Assembly: GCA_944388605.1 (NCBI GenBank)
Contig: CALXJJ010000012.1
Location: forward strand, 1-41,577
DNA length: 41,577 bases
Direction of reading: 5' to 3'
Origin: an uncultured Clostridia bacterium
Lineage (GTDB): Bacteria > Bacillota > Clostridia > TANB77 > CAG-508
Shown here one piece after another: positions 1 to 8,747 of the stretch (positions are counted from its first letter, which is position 1; each line of letters starts with the position of its first letter). The notes below the pieces were generated by a model. It was not told the origin of the DNA, made no database searches, and worked only from the letters and a program-made list of their open reading frames with translations. The translations under genes and the position numbers were made by a program.

Positions 1-3000
1 GGTTCTCTTATCTCTCCTTGCTCTTTTGATAAATAATCTGTTCTTATTTCTACTGCTTCTTGTGCATTTTCTGTTATATTTCCTTCTTTATTTATCATAA
101 CCCATCTATATTCTTGATTTGTTTCATTCTCTGGTAAAAACTCTAATCCTTCTGGTATGTCATCTGTTATTTCACTTGCATATCCTGCACGTGTTCCTTC
201 ATTATATACTCTTATTGTATATGTTACTACATCTGTTGTTTGTACTAATATTGGCTCTTTTGTATGTTCATATATATAGTTTCCATTCTCATCTATATTT
301 GTTGTAAATATTGGTGTCCTATCCACATCTGGTTTTACCCCATTAACTTCTGTTATAAATTTTCTTAATGCTAAATCAAAAGATTCTATAACTACTTTTT
401 CAAAATCATCATCATCTTCTTGTCCAGGAATATATCTATCTCCACTAGAAATTTCACTATCTTTATAATTTGGTAAATTCTCATCTTTTGGTAATTGAAC
501 ATTATTTATTGTAGAGTCTACATCTTGAGTAAATTCTGTTCCTTCAGATGTTTGATATTTTGATATTTCTGCTATATTAGTTAATTTTTTACCTTGTTCA
601 ATAGGATTATTATTTATAGTTAATTTAACTCTACATCTTACTTGTAAATCAATATAATCTAATGATTCTCCATTAAAAGCTCTTAATAAAGCTCCATTTA
701 ATCTCCTTGTTAGGTTATCGTTAATGTCTAATATTCCACCTTTTGATAATGCCGTTGTTTTTATTGTTCTTCCACTTGCAATTTCTCCATTATCTTTCAC
801 TAATTGCCAACCATTTTCTATATTTATTTCGTCATCTACTATAAATTCTAATTCTGGTGGTAAATGATCTATTATCTCACCTGCATAAACATCTTGATCG
901 CCTTCATTATAAACACGTATTGTATATGTAACTATATCCCCTACTTTTACTCCTATAGGTTCTTTTGTATGATTATATATAGCAGTAGTTCCTGTTTTGT
1001 TTATTAATGGTGTAATATCTACTTGTGGTTCTCTATCTGTAATTTGCCTATCTCCCACTCCTGTAATAAATTTTCTTAATGACAAATCTATTGGTTTAAT
1101 ATATATTTTTTCAAAATCATCGTCATCTTCTTGTCCTTTATAATGATAATTTTCATCTGTTAAATCTTCTTTGTTTCCTGTATTTCCTTTATAATCTGGC
1201 AATATCTCATCTGATGGTAATATTACATTATTTGATGATGAATCTATATCTGGATTTACTATATTTCCTTCTGAGTCTTGATATTGAGTAATCTCAGCTA
1301 TATTAGTTATGTTTTTACCTGTACGAACTGACTGTTCTTGACCTGAAATAATTACAGATCCTTTTACTCTACACTTTACTTTTAATTCTTTATAATCTAA
1401 TGTATTTCCATCAAAAGCATGTAACATTGCTCCTTCTGTATTTCTTTCGAGATCTAATATTCCGTTTTTTGCTAGTGCTGTTGTTTTTATCGTTCTTCCA
1501 TCACTTTGTAAAACCCATCCATATGATTTATTTAAAGAATCATTTTCAATAAACTCTAATTCAGGTGGTAAATAATCTGTTATTTCACTTGCATATCCAT
1601 CTAACTTTCCTTCATTATATACTCTAATCATGTATATAACTTCATCACCTATTGATACACTTATAGATTCTTTTGTATGACGATATTCTGCTGTTGTTTT
1701 AGTTCCATTTTTTAACTCTGTTAAATCTATATTTGGTTCTCTATCATATCTATTTCCTGTTTTTAATTCTGTATCAGCAATTTGAATTATAAACTTTCTT
1801 AATGCTAAATCTAAAGATTGACCTGGTAATATTAAATCTTCATAATCATCATCATCTTCATACCCCCAACCTTTTTCTGATTCCCCCGGATTATATTCAC
1901 TCTTTTCTTCTTCTGTTAAGTTTCCTGGTATCGAATCTATATCAGTTTCATTATCATCTATATCTTTTTGTTTTGTAATTTCTGCTACATTTTTCAAAGT
2001 TTGACTATCTATTTTCGATACAGCTGTAACTTCACACTCTATTTCTAATTCTATTTTTGATAAAGTATCTCCTCCATCATATTTAGATATTAATGTATCT
2101 TTTAACTTTGTAGTTGTTACTGTTTTTCCATCAGCTGATGATACCCAACCATTATCATTATTTATTTGACTATTTTCTGCTAATTTCAATCCTTCTGGCA
2201 AATAATCTGTAATCTCTGTTGCGTATCCATCTACATTTCCTTCATTATATATTGAAATTCTATATATTACTTTACTACCTGTTCTAACTATTAAAGGATC
2301 TTTTGTATGAACTTTTTCTGCTGTTGTTTTCCCTTGTTTTAAATTATCTGTATTAACTTGTGGTTCTCTATCAACAGTTGGTTTTACACCATCTATTGAA
2401 TAAATATATTTTCTTAGTGCTAAATCAAAATTTTTTTCTGTATATTCTTTTACATCAGAGTCAGAATATTCATCCATTATCCTATCTATTATTACAACTG
2501 GCTGATCTCTTCTAGAATCTGGATTAGCTACTGACCAAAATGTAGCACTTGTATTGAAGTATTGTACTCTTATCTCTAATTTTATGCTTGATGTTGATGA
2601 TTGTGGTACACTTATATAAAATTCTTGATTTAATAACCTATTTAAAGGCGTAGATGTTGGAACTTTATTACCATCTTGTTCTATTAATATACTTGAATCA
2701 CTGATTTGATTACCTTCTTTGTCTGTTACAGATGTTGCTAATGCACATAAATCATTATTTTCTTGTTTAATCATATAAGGACCTGAAATTAACTTTCCAT
2801 CTTCCACAACTATTTTTGCTTGATTTTTTACAAGTGAAATAGGTGAGTTTCCAGATGTAGAATCATAATCTCTTCCTGCTTTTTCTGCTTCTGTTATAAG
2901 ATAATCATATAAATAACTTATTGCCTCTTCTTTATCTGCACCCATATCTCTTCCAAATACATTTTCTAGTGAAGTATAGTCTGCATCACTATTAGCTTGC

Positions 3001-3611
3001 CTATTTGCCCACATACTTATATTTCTTTGATGATATATATCTGAATCGCTGTTTGTAAAATACCATATTGCAGCTTGTTGTACTGCATCTATTTCATCAT
3101 CTGAAATTGGACTTGATAAAGAAATTCCAGCAGATGTTAATAAATCATTTCTAAATGCTTGTGCATAATTTTTTTCATCACTAGATGCATTTGTTTTAGG
3201 TGCAATATATGCATGATCTAATATCCATAATACAGCATTATAATCTGATTCATTGTCTGGTAATACTTCTAAGTATTCTGATGGTATTTCGTCCTTCCTT
3301 TTCATATCAAAATATTGAGTATATACAACTGAACTTATTCCACTTACTGCTGTTCCCATATCTGAAGAACCAAATCCAGGACCTGCCTTCAAGCAATATA
3401 TTGTTGAATCATATTTATATTTATCATCTTCTGAAACAATTTTCCAGATATTCTTTTCAAAAGCTTTATAACCATATCCAGATTTTCTTAGCATTTCTAT
3501 GGATAGCTCTAAATTTCCTGTTGCTGAATATGATTTACCATTCAATCCACATAATATTCCAATTATTAATATGCTTGTAAATAAAGTAATTAAAAATTTT
3601 TTAATCTTCAT
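1..3611 (-). CDS. Giant thioester-domain / DUF11-repeat surface protein, partial (C-terminus beyond left edge)
   Basis: The frame is open from ATG 3611 to the left edge, about 1,203 codons with no stop. Residues 1-30 are a signal peptide (lysines, then a hydrophobic core, ending near SYSA). Residues 65-185 resemble a thioester domain: Cys73 in YCLKAGPGFG, and the partner Gln179 in QQAAIW, matching the family motif TQxAxW with Gln four residues before Trp. In this family Cys and Gln form an internal thioester that bonds covalently to host or surface ligands. From about residue 394 come tandem DUF11/isopeptide-like domains, each opening with (F/S)DLALRKFI-type sequence near residues 394, 599, 839 and 1076, carrying VYNEG and ITDxLPEGL motifs, ending in NIAEIT, and joined by acidic linkers such as EDDDDFE. 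Lys in LRK and Asn in NIAEI could form stabilising isopeptides (inference). A sortase signal cannot be seen. RBS AAAGGTGG lies 5 nt before the ATG. Confidence 0.9.
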   Translation of the reverse strand, partial: MKIKKFLITLFTSILIIGILCGLNGKSYSATGNLELSIEMLRKSGYGYKAFEKNIWKIVSEDDKYKYDSTIYCLKAGPGFGSSDMGTAVSGISSVVYTQYFDMKRKDEIPSEYLEVLPDNESDYNAVLWILDHAYIAPKTNASSDEKNYAQAFRNDLLTSAGISLSSPISDDEIDAVQQAAIWYFTNSDSDIYHQRNISMWANRQANSDADYTSLENVFGRDMGADKEEAISYLYDYLITEAEKAGRDYDSTSGNSPISLVKNQAKIVVEDGKLISGPYMIKQENNDLCALATSVTDKEGNQISDSSILIEQDGNKVPTSTPLNRLLNQEFYISVPQSSTSSIKLEIRVQYFNTSATFWSVANPDSRRDQPVVIIDRIMDEYSDSDVKEYTEKNFDLALRKYIYSIDGVKPTVDREPQVNTDNLKQGKTTAEKVHTKDPLIVRTGSKVIYRISIYNEGNVDGYATEITDYLPEGLKLAENSQINNDNGWVSSADGKTVTTTKLKDTLISKYDGGDTLSKIELEIECEVTAVSKIDSQTLKNVAEITKQKDIDDNETDIDSIPGNLTEEEKSEYNPGESEKGWGYEDDDDYEDLILPGQSLDLALRKFIIQIADTELKTGNRYDREPNIDLTELKNGTKTTAEYRHTKESISVSIGDEVIYMIRVYNEGKLDGYASEITDYLPPELEFIENDSLNKSYGWVLQSDGRTIKTTALAKNGILDLERNTEGAMLHAFDGNTLDYKELKVKCRVKGSVIISGQEQSVRTGKNITNIAEITQYQDSEGNIVNPDIDSSSNNVILPSDEILPDYKGNTGNKEDLTDENYHYKGQEDDDDFEKIYIKPIDLSLRKFITGVGDRQITDREPQVDITPLINKTGTTAIYNHTKEPIGVKVGDIVTYTIRVYNEGDQDVYAGEIIDHLPPELEFIVDDEINIENGWQLVKDNGEIASGRTIKTTALSKGGILDINDNLTRRLNGALLRAFNGESLDYIDLQVRCRVKLTINNNPIEQGKKLTNIAEISKYQTSEGTEFTQDVDSTINNVQLPKDENLPNYKDSEISSGDRYIPGQEDDDDFEKVVIESFDLALRKFITEVNGVKPDVDRTPIFTTNIDENGNYIYEHTKEPILVQTTDVVTYTIRVYNEGTRAGYASEITDDIPEGLEFLPENETNQEYRWVMINKEGNITENAQEAVEIRTDYLSKEQGEIRE

Positions 3612-3643
3612 ATATACCACCTTTTTACTCTATTATTTATATT

Positions 3644-3671
3644 ATTCTACTATAATTATATAATTAGTCAA
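3644..3671 (-). promoter_or_regulatory. Sigma-A-type promoter of the surface-protein gene
   Basis: On the minus strand TTGACT (3666-3671) is followed by a 16-bp spacer and TAGAAT (3644-3649). It sits 33 bp upstream of the ATG at 3611, with RBS AAAGGTGG at 3617-3624. Confidence 0.55.
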
Positions 3672-3710
3672 TATGCTTTAATGTGTATTATTTAAACATA
3701 TACCAATAAT

Positions 3711-3829
3711 TATATACGGAACTAATACTTTTATCAAAATATTACCCCATATTACAATTATATTACATTTTTACTGTTTTTTCAACTGTTTATGTAAATT
3801 AATATTGCTTTTTCTTAATTCCGTATATA
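3711..3829. repeat. Widely spaced inverted repeat upstream of the surface-protein promoter
   Basis: The 15-mer TATATACGGAACTAA (3711-3725) recurs in inverted orientation at 3815-3829 with one difference, which would be a G-U pair in RNA. The arms are about 90 bp apart and lie 40 to 160 bp upstream of the -35 box. It could be a pair of operator half-sites allowing looping, or a long-range stem. The intervening DNA is AT-rich and shows no ORF. Confidence 0.4.
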
Positions 3830-3883
3830 TTTATATTATATACTCCTTTCTAGTCTTTCTATTGTATCAATGTAGCATCTTTT

Positions 3884-4050
3884 AAAATTTCTCTACTTTT
3901 CTAGCTTAACTATATATATTTAAGTTCTTGAAGAAGCGTAAAGATTTGTCGACGCGAAAAATTGCATAGCAATTTTTCTGTGCAATGCTGTTTTTTATTG
4001 AATAGGAAAAACTCGATTTTTCCTATTCGATAAAAAATCGAGAAAATATT
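3884..4050 (+). repeat. Dispersed intergenic hairpin element, subfamily A, copy 1
   Basis: Near-identical over most of its length to 19160-19312. Blocks in order: TTCTCTACTTTTCTAGCTTA, a TATATATATTTAAG stretch, GTCGACGCG, the hairpin AAAAATTGC-ATA-GCAATTTTT, TGTGCAAT, then GAATAGGAAAAA-CTCGA-TTTTTCCTATTC. It overlaps the left arm of the tRNA terminator. There is no coding potential. It fills the gap between the surface-protein gene and the tRNAs. Confidence 0.8.
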
Positions 4051-4075
4051 GATATTCCAACATTTTCTCGATTTT
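4034..4075 (-). terminator. Rho-independent terminator after the tRNA pair
   Basis: A 14-bp perfect stem (AAAATCGAGAAAAT and its complement) with a 14-nt loop. On the minus strand it runs straight into TTTTTTA. It begins 5 nt after the encoded CCA of tRNA-Cys. Confidence 0.7.
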
Positions 4076-4079
4076 CTTT

Positions 4080-4154
4080 TGGAGGCGACGATCGGAATCG
4101 AACCGATGAATCAGAGTTTTGCAGACTCGTGCCTTACCGCTTGGCTACGTCGCC
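4080..4154 (-). tRNA. tRNA-Cys (GCA)
   Basis: The minus strand folds as a cloverleaf: the 7-bp acceptor GGCGACG pairs with CGTCGCC, the anticodon loop is CTGCAAA giving GCA, and the T arm contains GGTTCGATTCC. Discriminator T and CCA (4080-4082) are encoded. It lies 14 bp downstream of tRNA-Gly, so the two are probably co-transcribed. Confidence 0.95.
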
Positions 4155-4168
4155 TTATATAAAATAAT

Positions 4169-4244
4169 TGGAGCGGGAAACGGGGCTCAAACCCGCGACC
4201 TCTGCCTTGGCAAGGCAGCGCTCTATCAACTGAGCTATTCCCGC
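4169..4244 (-). tRNA. tRNA-Gly (GCC)
   Basis: The minus strand starts GCGGGAATAGCTCAGTTGAT and has anticodon loop TTGCCAA (GCC). The T arm is CGGGTTTGAGCCCCG and the acceptor closes with TCCCGC, followed by discriminator T and encoded CCA (4169-4171). It precedes tRNA-Cys. Confidence 0.95.
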
Positions 4245-4364
4245 ACTATTAAAGAATCCTACCTATTATTGTAACAAATATTTTAAATAGGTATTTTGGA
4301 ATCTTTTTGCTTTCACAATTCTCTTATTTGAACATTATTATAATAACAAATTAGTAGTAAAATG

Positions 4365-5594
4365 TCAATACAGTTTCCACATATTTTCCAATAACTGTGT
4401 AAAATATTCTTTTAATCCCTTTTTTTCTATACTCTCTTTTAATATTATATCTATATATTCTATTATTTCATTATCATATTTAACCATAACATTGCCTATT
4501 TTTGTACCAGCTTCAATTGGAGCTTCATATTGATATACTGCATTTATTGCAATTTCAAGCTTCTGATCCTCTCCATTTTTAATTGGTATAATAGTATTTT
4601 CTATTTTTGATAGTTCTAATTCTATCTCTTTTTTCACTGCTTTATTTATATATATTCTATTATTATTAATATTATTCCACTCATTAAATTTTTTAATTAT
4701 AATATTTTCTAACTCTAATTCATAATAGTTATTCTGCACATAATTTATTAACTTAACACTATCTTTTGTTCTATCATTTTTAGTATCTGCTCCTAATACA
4801 ACTACTATTAAATCCAATTTATCATTTTTTACTGCTGTTACTAAGCATCTTCCTGCATTTCCTGTAAATCCAGTCTTCACTCCATATACTCCTTGATAAT
4901 TTCCTAGTAATTCATTAGTATTTGCTATTGCTCTTATATTTCCATTTATCTGTATATTACATGTTTTAGTTCCTACTATTTTTCTAAATACTTCATTTTC
5001 TAATGCAATATCCGCTAGTTTAGCAAGTTCACATCCTGTTGTGTAGTGGTCACTATTATCTAATCCATGTGGTGTTACAAAATGAGTATCTTTTAATCCT
5101 AACTCTTTAGCTTTTTCATTCATGAGTTCTACAAATTTTTCTACATTGCCACCAATATGTTCTGCAATTGCAACTGCAGCATCATTACCTGAACGTAGCA
5201 TTAATCCATATAATAAGTCTTGCATTTTTATTTTGTCTCCTGCATTTATTTTTAATCTACTTCCTCCAGTTCCTGCTGCTTTTTTAGACACAGTTACAAC
5301 TTCATTTAAATTACTATGTTCTATTGCTACTAGTAAAGTCATTATTTTTGTTGTAGAAGCCATGGCTTTTCTATCATCTCCGTTTTTATTGTATATAATT
5401 CTTTTTGACTTTCTATCATAAACGACCCCTACTCTGGAATTTAATTTTAGCTCTGAGTTATATATATTTGATGAGGTTTCTATTATTTTTTCTATATTTA
5501 CTACCTCATTTTCTTCTATATCATCAGCAAATACACTGTATTGTATACATATTAGTATTAAAAAGATTGCAATAATTCTATAAAAAAATTTCAA
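4365..5594 (-). CDS. dacF: D-alanyl-D-alanine carboxypeptidase (DacF/PBP5-type, family S11)
   Basis: A low-molecular-weight penicillin-binding protein that removes the terminal D-Ala from peptidoglycan stem peptides outside the membrane. Numbered from the upstream GTG at 5603, it has an N-terminal signal segment (residues 1-27, ending FADD), the serine-nucleophile motif STTK (83-86), SGN (138-140) and KTGFTG (243-248), all intact and in S11 order. A C-terminal beta domain (from about 300) and a weakly amphipathic tail follow. The better start is TTG 5594, 6 nt after RBS AGAGGTG; the GTG at 5603 lies inside that RBS. The gene follows the unknown protein of the secretion cluster by 48 bp and may be its last gene. 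The initiation region lies in a striking inverted repeat (5586-5635). The specific name dacF rather than another S11 paralogue is approximate. Confidence 0.9.
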   Translation of the reverse strand: MKFFYRIIAIFLILICIQYSVFADDIEENEVVNIEKIIETSSNIYNSELKLNSRVGVVYDRKSKRIIYNKNGDDRKAMASTTKIMTLLVAIEHSNLNEVVTVSKKAAGTGGSRLKINAGDKIKMQDLLYGLMLRSGNDAAVAIAEHIGGNVEKFVELMNEKAKELGLKDTHFVTPHGLDNSDHYTTGCELAKLADIALENEVFRKIVGTKTCNIQINGNIRAIANTNELLGNYQGVYGVKTGFTGNAGRCLVTAVKNDKLDLIVVVLGADTKNDRTKDSVKLINYVQNNYYELELENIIIKKFNEWNNINNNRIYINKAVKKEIELELSKIENTIIPIKNGEDQKLEIAINAVYQYEAPIEAGTKIGNVMVKYDNEIIEYIDIILKESIEKKGLKEYFTQLLENMWKLY

Positions 5595-5635
5595 AATAGT
5601 CACCTCTTTATATAATATAAACTATTTTGAAATTT
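5586..5635 (-). promoter_or_regulatory. Perfect 15-bp inverted repeat enclosing the dacF RBS and start codon
   Basis: AAATTTCAAAATAGT and its exact complement ACTATTTTGAAATTT (minus-strand reading) are separated by 20 nt that contain RBS AGAGGTG. The 3' arm contains the TTG start and is followed directly by TTTTATAG, so it also resembles an intrinsic terminator. In RNA it could attenuate transcription into dacF or hide the start codon until melted or remodelled. The structure is seen; the function is inferred. Confidence 0.6.
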
Positions 5636-5642
5636 ATGATTA

Positions 5643-6866
5643 TTATCTTCTATTTCTTGGATTTCTAAATTGATTTTCTATCTCTTGGTGAGTATTTTCT
5701 AATTTTTCTTTTGTCGTTCGTCCTTCCGCTTCTTCAAAAATTTTCTTAAATTCATTAACACTTATTTTATCTTTTCTTGCTTCTTTTTCAAATGTAGTTA
5801 CTTCTCCATTTTCTAAATATAGTTCATCATTACTTATATTATCTGAAATATCCTTCATTCCTTGTTCTTCTATTCCTAATTTTTTATTTCTATTATATTT
5901 GTCGTATTCATCACTTAAATCCACATTATTTTTTACATCCATTGTTTCTCTTACTTCTTTTGTAGTACATCTTTGTGTTTGAGTTTCTACTGGAATTTGC
6001 ATATATTCATTTTCTGCTGTTCTTCTATAATAATTTACTTTTATGTCTCCAAATTGATCAATATCTATAGTAAAACCTTCATTTTTTCTCGATACATCAT
6101 TAATTCTATACATACTAGACACTTGAGTTTCTTCTACTTTCTCTCCTTTTCTATCAAAAGAAGCAATCGTTTTTGATGGATTTAATCCTTCTGTTTGTTT
6201 CAACTCATTTTCTAGTTCTACAGCTTTTTTTCTGCCGTTAACACTGTTTATCCCTATAAATCTAAATCTATTATTTTTATCTGCAACAACAGCAATTTTT
6301 TCAAATTTGCTTCCATTGGGTAATAATGTTCCAATTGTATCATTTTTTGTTATTCTTGTATCTGTATCTATTTCTACATAAGATTTTATTTCTTCTCCTA
6401 TAGTTTCCTTAATTTCATTTTCATTGTTACTTTGTTTAGATATTTCATCTTCATCAATTTTTTTAGCTTCTATTTTTTCAACTATTTGAGGTGCTATTGT
6501 TTTTGTTTGTTTTATACTTAATCCCATTTTACCAAAGTATAATGGCATTTCTTCTCTTAATTCCATTAAATATTGCATATTATATTCAAAGTTTCCTTGG
6601 TCATCCATTGTTGCAATACACATACCATCAAGATTATATAGTTTATATAATACCCCTTTTTCTGTTTTAATTTTTGCAATTGTAATGTTGTTTACTTCCA
6701 TGTTAAAGTTTCCCTGCTTTATTTGTGGCATAATCATATCATCAATCACAATAATATCTTCAAGATTTTCACCATATATTACTTTTAACTCTTTTTGCAA
6801 TTCTTGTTCTTTTTCTTCTTGATTATTTTCTACTAATTTTAATTTATTATTTGCCTTATTCTTCAT
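5643..6866 (-). CDS. Unrecognised soluble, charged protein of the secretion cluster
   Basis: I do not recognise this 407-residue protein. It has no signal peptide or membrane segment. Residues 1-35 and 145-175 are rich in Glu, Lys and Asn and probably disordered. The middle (about 30-120) alternates hydrophobic and polar residues with segments such as LYNLDGMCIATMDDQGNFEY, suggesting beta structure. Residues about 185-310 hold a second possible domain (FRFIGINSVNGRKKAVELEN, then MYRINDVSRKNEGFTIDIDQ). The C-terminus is charged and ends NPRNRR. It lies 46 bp after a VirB8-like gene and 48 bp before dacF on the same strand, so it is probably co-transcribed. A cytoplasmic accessory or substrate-recruitment factor is possible but is only a guess from context. 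RBS AAAGGAT precedes ATG 6866. Confidence 0.75.
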   Translation of the reverse strand: MKNKANNKLKLVENNQEEKEQELQKELKVIYGENLEDIIVIDDMIMPQIKQGNFNMEVNNITIAKIKTEKGVLYKLYNLDGMCIATMDDQGNFEYNMQYLMELREEMPLYFGKMGLSIKQTKTIAPQIVEKIEAKKIDEDEISKQSNNENEIKETIGEEIKSYVEIDTDTRITKNDTIGTLLPNGSKFEKIAVVADKNNRFRFIGINSVNGRKKAVELENELKQTEGLNPSKTIASFDRKGEKVEETQVSSMYRINDVSRKNEGFTIDIDQFGDIKVNYYRRTAENEYMQIPVETQTQRCTTKEVRETMDVKNNVDLSDEYDKYNRNKKLGIEEQGMKDISDNISNDELYLENGEVTTFEKEARKDKISVNEFKKIFEEAEGRTTKEKLENTHQEIENQFRNPRNRR

Positions 6867-6912
6867 TGTTAAATCATCCTTTCAAGTATTATTGCTATTG
6901 CAACAATGTTAA

Positions 6913-7824
6913 TTATAATTCGTCAAACATTAACGAAAATTCCATTTCTTCATCTAGTTTAATGTATATATCCTTTGTAATTGTTTCTTGTTCATATAAC
7001 CCAGTTTCTGAATTTGTTTCTACTATTTGAATTGTATATTTAGTATATCCATTTTCAATTTCTCCTGATTGGGCACTAAGTATAGTATTTATATCATAAA
7101 ATTTGTCTTTTATATAGTCTCTAAAACTTTCCATTGTAGGAAATCTAGTATTTCTAAAATTCTCATCTAACAACATATATGCTTGTCTATAATCTTTTTG
7201 TTCAATCATAGTTACAAATTTTGATATATTATACATTACTTTTTGTTCATTTGACCAATTATTATATGTTTCTTTTTGCTCATCTGTTATTATTGTATAA
7301 TCATCTAGTATAACTGTATATTGCATTACACTTGTTTCTCTATAATAATATTTTCTATTATTATTTCCTTCACAAGTATATATTGTTGAACCATCACTCT
7401 TTTCTATTTTATAATTACTAAATGATTCTCCCATTATATAACCTGACATATCATTTACATATTGTAAAAAATTTTCGTATGTTCCAAATTTTTTTTCTCT
7501 ATATTCTGAATCTAATAATTCATATGCTAACATTGGATTATACATCATATTATATTTATAATCAGAATAGTATTTTTTTGCCATTTGCTCATCTGTTACA
7601 TTAGTTAAATGAAAACTATTTATATTTTTATATTGTATTTGTTTTGTCAAACTTTGACTTACTGCATCAAATTTTTCCTCTGATGTAAATTCATCATTTT
7701 CTTCTACAGGGCTTACAATTAAATCATTTTTATAAATATCACTACTGTTTAAATATATTAAAATTCCAATTACTAGTATCAACAAAATTATTAGAAAAAT
7801 AATGGCAATTTTCAACTTTTTCAT
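6913..7824 (-). CDS. VirB8/TcpC-like membrane-anchored protein with two NTF2-like repeats
   Basis: 303 residues from the ATG at 7824 (RBS AGAGGTG, 8 nt spacing). A short basic N-terminus and one membrane segment (about residues 5-25) are followed by an extracytoplasmic region. That region carries an internal repeat: AYELLDSEYREKKFGTYENF and, about 115 residues later, AYMLLDENFRNTRFPTMESF. This YxLLDxxYRxxxFxTxExF pattern is typical of NTF2-like folds, which VirB8 and TcpC use as periplasmic or wall-side scaffold domains. The gene is 16 bp downstream of a second member (7841-8716). In Gram-positive T4SSs this protein class links the VirB6/VirB4 base to the outer channel. The family call rests on topology, repeat pattern and gene position, not on an alignment. 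Confidence 0.6.
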   Translation of the reverse strand: MKKLKIAIIFLIILLILVIGILIYLNSSDIYKNDLIVSPVEENDEFTSEEKFDAVSQSLTKQIQYKNINSFHLTNVTDEQMAKKYYSDYKYNMMYNPMLAYELLDSEYREKKFGTYENFLQYVNDMSGYIMGESFSNYKIEKSDGSTIYTCEGNNNRKYYYRETSVMQYTVILDDYTIITDEQKETYNNWSNEQKVMYNISKFVTMIEQKDYRQAYMLLDENFRNTRFPTMESFRDYIKDKFYDINTILSAQSGEIENGYTKYTIQIVETNSETGLYEQETITKDIYIKLDEEMEFSLMFDEL

Positions 7825-7840
7825 TGCTATCACACCTCTT

Positions 7841-8716
7841 TTAAATTTTTTCTTTTTGATCTTCTATTATTGGTATATTAGTTTCTAAAACATTAATACT
7901 TTTTGGAGTTTGCACTTCATTATCAAAAGTGATTACCACTTCTTTTTCTTCGTTTGGCATTATTTGTTCATTTTCTTTTTCTATAATATTAGTAGTTTCT
8001 TTTCCTTCATAATAATATAATTTTGCATTTTGTGAAGCATTTATTACAACTGTAGAATTATTTTTAATTTTCATTTTTACTTCTACTCTATCCATATAAC
8101 AAGTATATTCTTCTATTGTTATATCTACTTTATTATTACTTTTTTGATGATTTACTGTATTTCCAAACATATATTTAAAAGGCATTATACTAAATGTTCT
8201 ATTAAAGCTATCATAATTTAAAGTTGTAAAATATTCTTCTTCTTGTCCAATTACTCCATTAACTTGCTGTTCTATATATCCTTCAACATAGTACGAAGTT
8301 ATCTGTGAATTTCCATTTTCCATTTGATAAATTTTTCTTGCTTTAAATTCCAATGGTACAGAATAATTTTCTACATTCTGTAACACATTTTCTTGTGTTA
8401 TACCAAATTTATTTATATATTCTTCATCTAAAAAATTATATATATCTTCTTGTTTTTTTTCTACTACTGCTTTTAGATATTTCTTTATATTATTTTCTAC
8501 AGAAAAAAACATATTTCTATCTTCTAGTAACCCGATATTATAATTTATTTCTATTGGAGGATCCACTAAATTTTCTTGCCCTGAATTAGTATATATTTCA
8601 TTATATCTAACAGATTCATTATATTGTTCACTTTGTCCTTTAAGTACAGCTAATGAGATTAATACAATTACTAATATAATGCAAAGAATAATTATTATAT
8701 ATTTTAAAATCTTCAT
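7841..8716 (-). CDS. Second VirB8/TcpC-like membrane-anchored protein
   Basis: 291 residues. One N-terminal membrane anchor (about residues 3-25) precedes an extracytoplasmic part. Residues about 75-180 contain an NTF2-like region with IYNFLDEEYINKFGITQENV, matching the repeat motif of the neighbouring gene. The C-terminal third (about 195-285) looks like an immunoglobulin-type beta sandwich (VKMKIKNNSTVVINASQNAK, then EEKEVVITFDNEV), as in DUF4352-like extracellular domains. It follows the hydrolase gene by 31 bp and precedes its paralogue by 16 bp, so both are probably made together as scaffold subunits. RBS AGGAAAG precedes ATG 8716. Confidence 0.6.
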   Translation of the reverse strand: MKILKYIIIILCIILVIVLISLAVLKGQSEQYNESVRYNEIYTNSGQENLVDPPIEINYNIGLLEDRNMFFSVENNIKKYLKAVVEKKQEDIYNFLDEEYINKFGITQENVLQNVENYSVPLEFKARKIYQMENGNSQITSYYVEGYIEQQVNGVIGQEEEYFTTLNYDSFNRTFSIMPFKYMFGNTVNHQKSNNKVDITIEEYTCYMDRVEVKMKIKNNSTVVINASQNAKLYYYEGKETTNIIEKENEQIMPNEEKEVVITFDNEVQTPKSINVLETNIPIIEDQKEKI

Positions 8717-8747
8717 ACTATTTTATCTTTCCTTTCTTACAAAGTAT

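Noticed and set aside
3200-3580. A 126-codon plus-strand open frame
   Set aside because: It lies antisense to the coherent signal-peptide and thioester-domain reading of 1-3611, is rich in Leu, Ile and Tyr as antisense AT-rich frames are, and has no RBS.
4080-4244. The tRNA pair as an attachment site for a mobile element
   Set aside because: No repeat of a tRNA 3' end was noticed elsewhere in the window, and both tRNAs are intact.
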